Origin: Eonycteris spelaea
Lineage: Eukaryota > Chordata > Mammalia > Chiroptera > Pteropodidae
Assembly: GCA_003508835.1 (NCBI GenBank)
Contig: PUFA01000072.1
Coordinates: 124,001-188,000, forward strand
Direction: 5' to 3'
DNA length: 64,000 nt
Shown here: piece after piece, positions 61,541-64,000 of the stretch
Numbering within the stretch: position 1 is the stretch's first letter
Layout of the letters: every line of letters begins with the position of its first letter
The notes under the pieces: model-generated
The model's database searches: none
What the model was told of the DNA's origin: nothing
The model's input: the letters and a program-made list of their open reading frames with translations, nothing else
Translations under genes and position numbers: made by a program

Positions 61541-64000
61541 CATTTAAATATGTAAAATGCATTCTTAGCTCAGAGATTATCTAGTAACACACCCATCTTC
61601 TGACTTGCCTTTCCGGGCTGACCATTCCCAAGCCCCTGTCCCCAGCCAACGATCCCCTTCTTTCTTCTCTGTGGACATGGGGCTCAGTCCCCCTTTCCCT
61701 CATGCCCTGGGTCATTGTGTCTGAAGGTCGATTACTGAAGCCTGATATGAAAAAAAAAAATGGAAGAACTGAGATTTTAATAATATACTTTACCAGTTTC
61801 CAAAAAATATAGTTTCTTTGCTGTTGTTTCCTATCCTGAAGTTTTCCTTCTCAGAAAGACCAATATGGAGGATTCAGTAGCTAAGGGGAGGGGGCTTATT
61901 ACAATTCAGTGGCATTTATTCTCTTTTTCTCTCCACTGGTCTGTTTTACATTTCAGCTGCTGGAAAGCAGGAACCCAATGCAGGGAAAGAGAATTATTAA
62001 AAAGAAGTAACATTTGGGGAGGGAGTTGGAAGAGGAAATTAGAGAAGGGAGGTGTTCTCCAGGAGTACAGGAAGATTGTTCCAGCATTAGTGGGCTGTGG
62101 GGAAGAAAGCATGACTTGATAAATAAAGCAAACTATGTCAAGGAGACTTCCTTAAGAAAAGTTTCTGAAGCAAATTAGGCAGTAGGAGGATATGAAAAAC
62201 AGATAGGAGAGTGGCAGAGCATCTTCCGAAACTGATCTGTTTTTTAACCTGTAGTTCACTTTCATGGCAACCACACACTTTTCCATTATATTAGGAATGG
62301 GGAGGAGAGAGGAAATAACATTGACTAAATGCCTACGTATGTCAGGAATAGTTACAAGGCATTTCCCATCATTATTTCAGTTTTAATTATTAAAGCCACT
62401 CAAGGAATGAGGAATGCTGGCTAGTTTTCAGATGAGGAAACTGAGAGGTGAAGAGATGGAATTGGAACCTCGTTCTGTCCTACCACAGATACCCTAATGT
62501 TCTATACTGTTCCATGCAGCAAAATTTAGAGTGGAAATACTACCTTCACGAAATTCCTAATTCTTCATACCACTAGAAACACTCAGTTCTCAGGGATGAG
62601 GGAAAAACATAAACAGACCAGCAACTTTTAAAGAGACATCAAGTCCTTTTTCTCTTCTTAAGAAAATAATACCACTGAAGACTTAGTACATCTGCAGCCT
62701 GGTTTCTGAAGTTAAACTCTGTGCTGCCATATCAATTTAATGACAAACATATAAATCCTTAGCAGAAATGTGAAGTCGTGGACCATTTATCCAGGAATTA
62801 GTCTATCGGGCAGATATATTATCTCATTTAACCCTCAAGCAGTCCTGTGAGGCTTTAACACCATTTTATGGATAAAGAAACTGAGGCTTAGAGAAGTTAA
62901 ATACCTTGCTTAAGTCTATACAGCTGATAAGAGTCAAGGCCAAGATTAAACCAAGGATCTTGACTGGGAAGTTTATCCTCTTAGCCTCCACCCTGCAGGT
63001 TCCATTTAGAAACAGTACAGTCATGCTGGTTAAGATTCCTGAGCACTCTCAATCAGCTCAGTATCATATGCCGTAATCTTTTTGCTGAAGGTAATGGCTA
63101 TTATGAAACATTCAGGGATATGTTGGACAATCAGTGCAGTATACATGAATGAGCAAAAAGGGTTAAACTAGTCTAGGTTTTCCCAGTGACTTCCATAGAA
63201 CAATTTTCCCATTAGTTCACTGAAACACTCAACCAACCAACAGAAAACCTGGATGGTGGCTCCAAAATCAATTAGGAAAACACTGAATATCCCAGTCCCT
63301 CTCCTGGAGATTGCCAAATGCACATTACACTTTTTAAGTTCTAGTACCGAAATAGATTCCACTTCACTTTAAACTGCCATTTCCCATGGACCAATGTAAT
63401 GTCTATTCCCTTTCAAGCATATTAATCTATCGAGACCTGAAGAAAATAGCTTGGGAAACACCAGAACTAGTCTTAGGTTTGTCCACCAGCTCCCTGGCTC
63501 TCTGGGAATATGAACATGAACTTAGAGGACTTGTCATACACTCCTCTAAAGGCACGAAGACCAGATAGATGATCAGTGTGTACATTTTCTAGTTGAATCC
63601 ACATTCGAGCCTTCTGATGGCAGTTGGGCCTTTGTGTGGGGCAAGTCCATGACAAGTTGAGTCTCACAAAGTTGCCATGTGATCCAGCACTTTAAGTGAG
63701 TTGGTTCGTGAACTCAAGGTTAAATCACATTGTAAGAGGAACCATTTGACAAAAGAGTTTACCAGAGAATTCATTCTCTGGGAAAGGGTGAGCCCTATTG
63801 TCTTTTTTTTCCTACGGTTGTTTATTTGATATTTTCATTTATATAATGCCTATAAAGAGAAGCACCAAACTTTGTGGTAAGCAAATTCATTAAATTCCTG
63901 AGCTATTCCTATTGATGTGTTAAATCTGGGGTGGGTCTGTGAATAGACATATATGACAGTGTAAGTTCTTTGAAATGCATGGAAAAATACACTAGGAAAA
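61541..64000. other. Intergenic to the right edge, MIR remnants only
   Basis: MIR-type cores are visible near 62320-62500 and 62810-62985 on the minus strand (GGATAAAGAAACTGAGGCTT and CTTAGAGAAGTTAAATACCT in the second). I searched this end for the expected next gene TLK2 and found no exon or CpG island. Confidence 0.5.
62810..62985 (-). repeat. MIR SINE
   Basis: TTATCTCATTTAACCCTCAA, CCATTTTATGGATAAAGAAA, CTGAGGCTTAGAGAAGTTAA and ACAGCTGATAAGAGTCAAGG follow the reverse complement of MIR. Confidence 0.85.

Noticed and set aside
43866..64000. TLK2 exons
   Set aside because: Scanned for the kinase and N-terminal sequences expected from human synteny and found none.

Overview
This is mammalian nuclear DNA with intron-rich genes, GT-AG splice sites, a CpG-island promoter, and ancient L1, L2, MIR, MaLR and hAT repeats. 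Three copies of a 5S rRNA-derived SINE are present (about 22.3, 38.7 and 49.7 kb). One is fused to a tRNA-Val(UAC)-like head. 5S-derived and hybrid tRNA/5S SINEs of this kind are known from Old World fruit bats (the MEG families of Pteropodidae), so I read the window as a megabat genome. No other lineage-specific SINE (Alu, B1/B2, ERE, VES) was seen. The gene order EFCAB3 then METTL2, both on +, matches the human 17q23.2 interval upstream of TLK2.

Region 1 (1-31 kb) is the 3' part of EFCAB3, a multi-exon EF-hand gene. Eleven exons can be placed by splice sites, reading phase and homology. The first two, and the 5' end of the third, read in frame into the codon annotated as the start in human EFCAB3. 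The gene here is therefore most likely the long ancestral mammalian form, which extends off the left edge. The exon at 9426-9501 is one base short of a consistent reading phase and creates a stop; every other exon is open and in phase.

Region 2 (31-34 kb) is the intergenic interval, with old L1/L2 fragments. Region 3 (34-43.9 kb) is METTL2 (human METTL2A/METTL2B), a tRNA m3C32 methyltransferase with nine exons behind a CpG island. Its first exon also has an apparent one-base deletion. A hybrid tRNA/5S SINE lies in intron 5.

Region 4 (43.9-64 kb) has no gene I can recognise. It holds L2, MIR, hAT and other old repeats, one 5S-derived SINE, a small degenerate tandem repeat, and a modest GC-rich patch near 51.5 kb with a CCAAT box and a possible first exon. 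TLK2, next in human, is not in the window.

The two genes are functionally unrelated neighbours. The points most worth checking are the long EFCAB3 form, the two single-base frameshifts, the hybrid SINE, the inverted repeat that brackets the first visible exon, and a cluster of nested palindromes in an EFCAB3 intron. Repeat boundaries are approximate (tens of bases) and were judged by eye.
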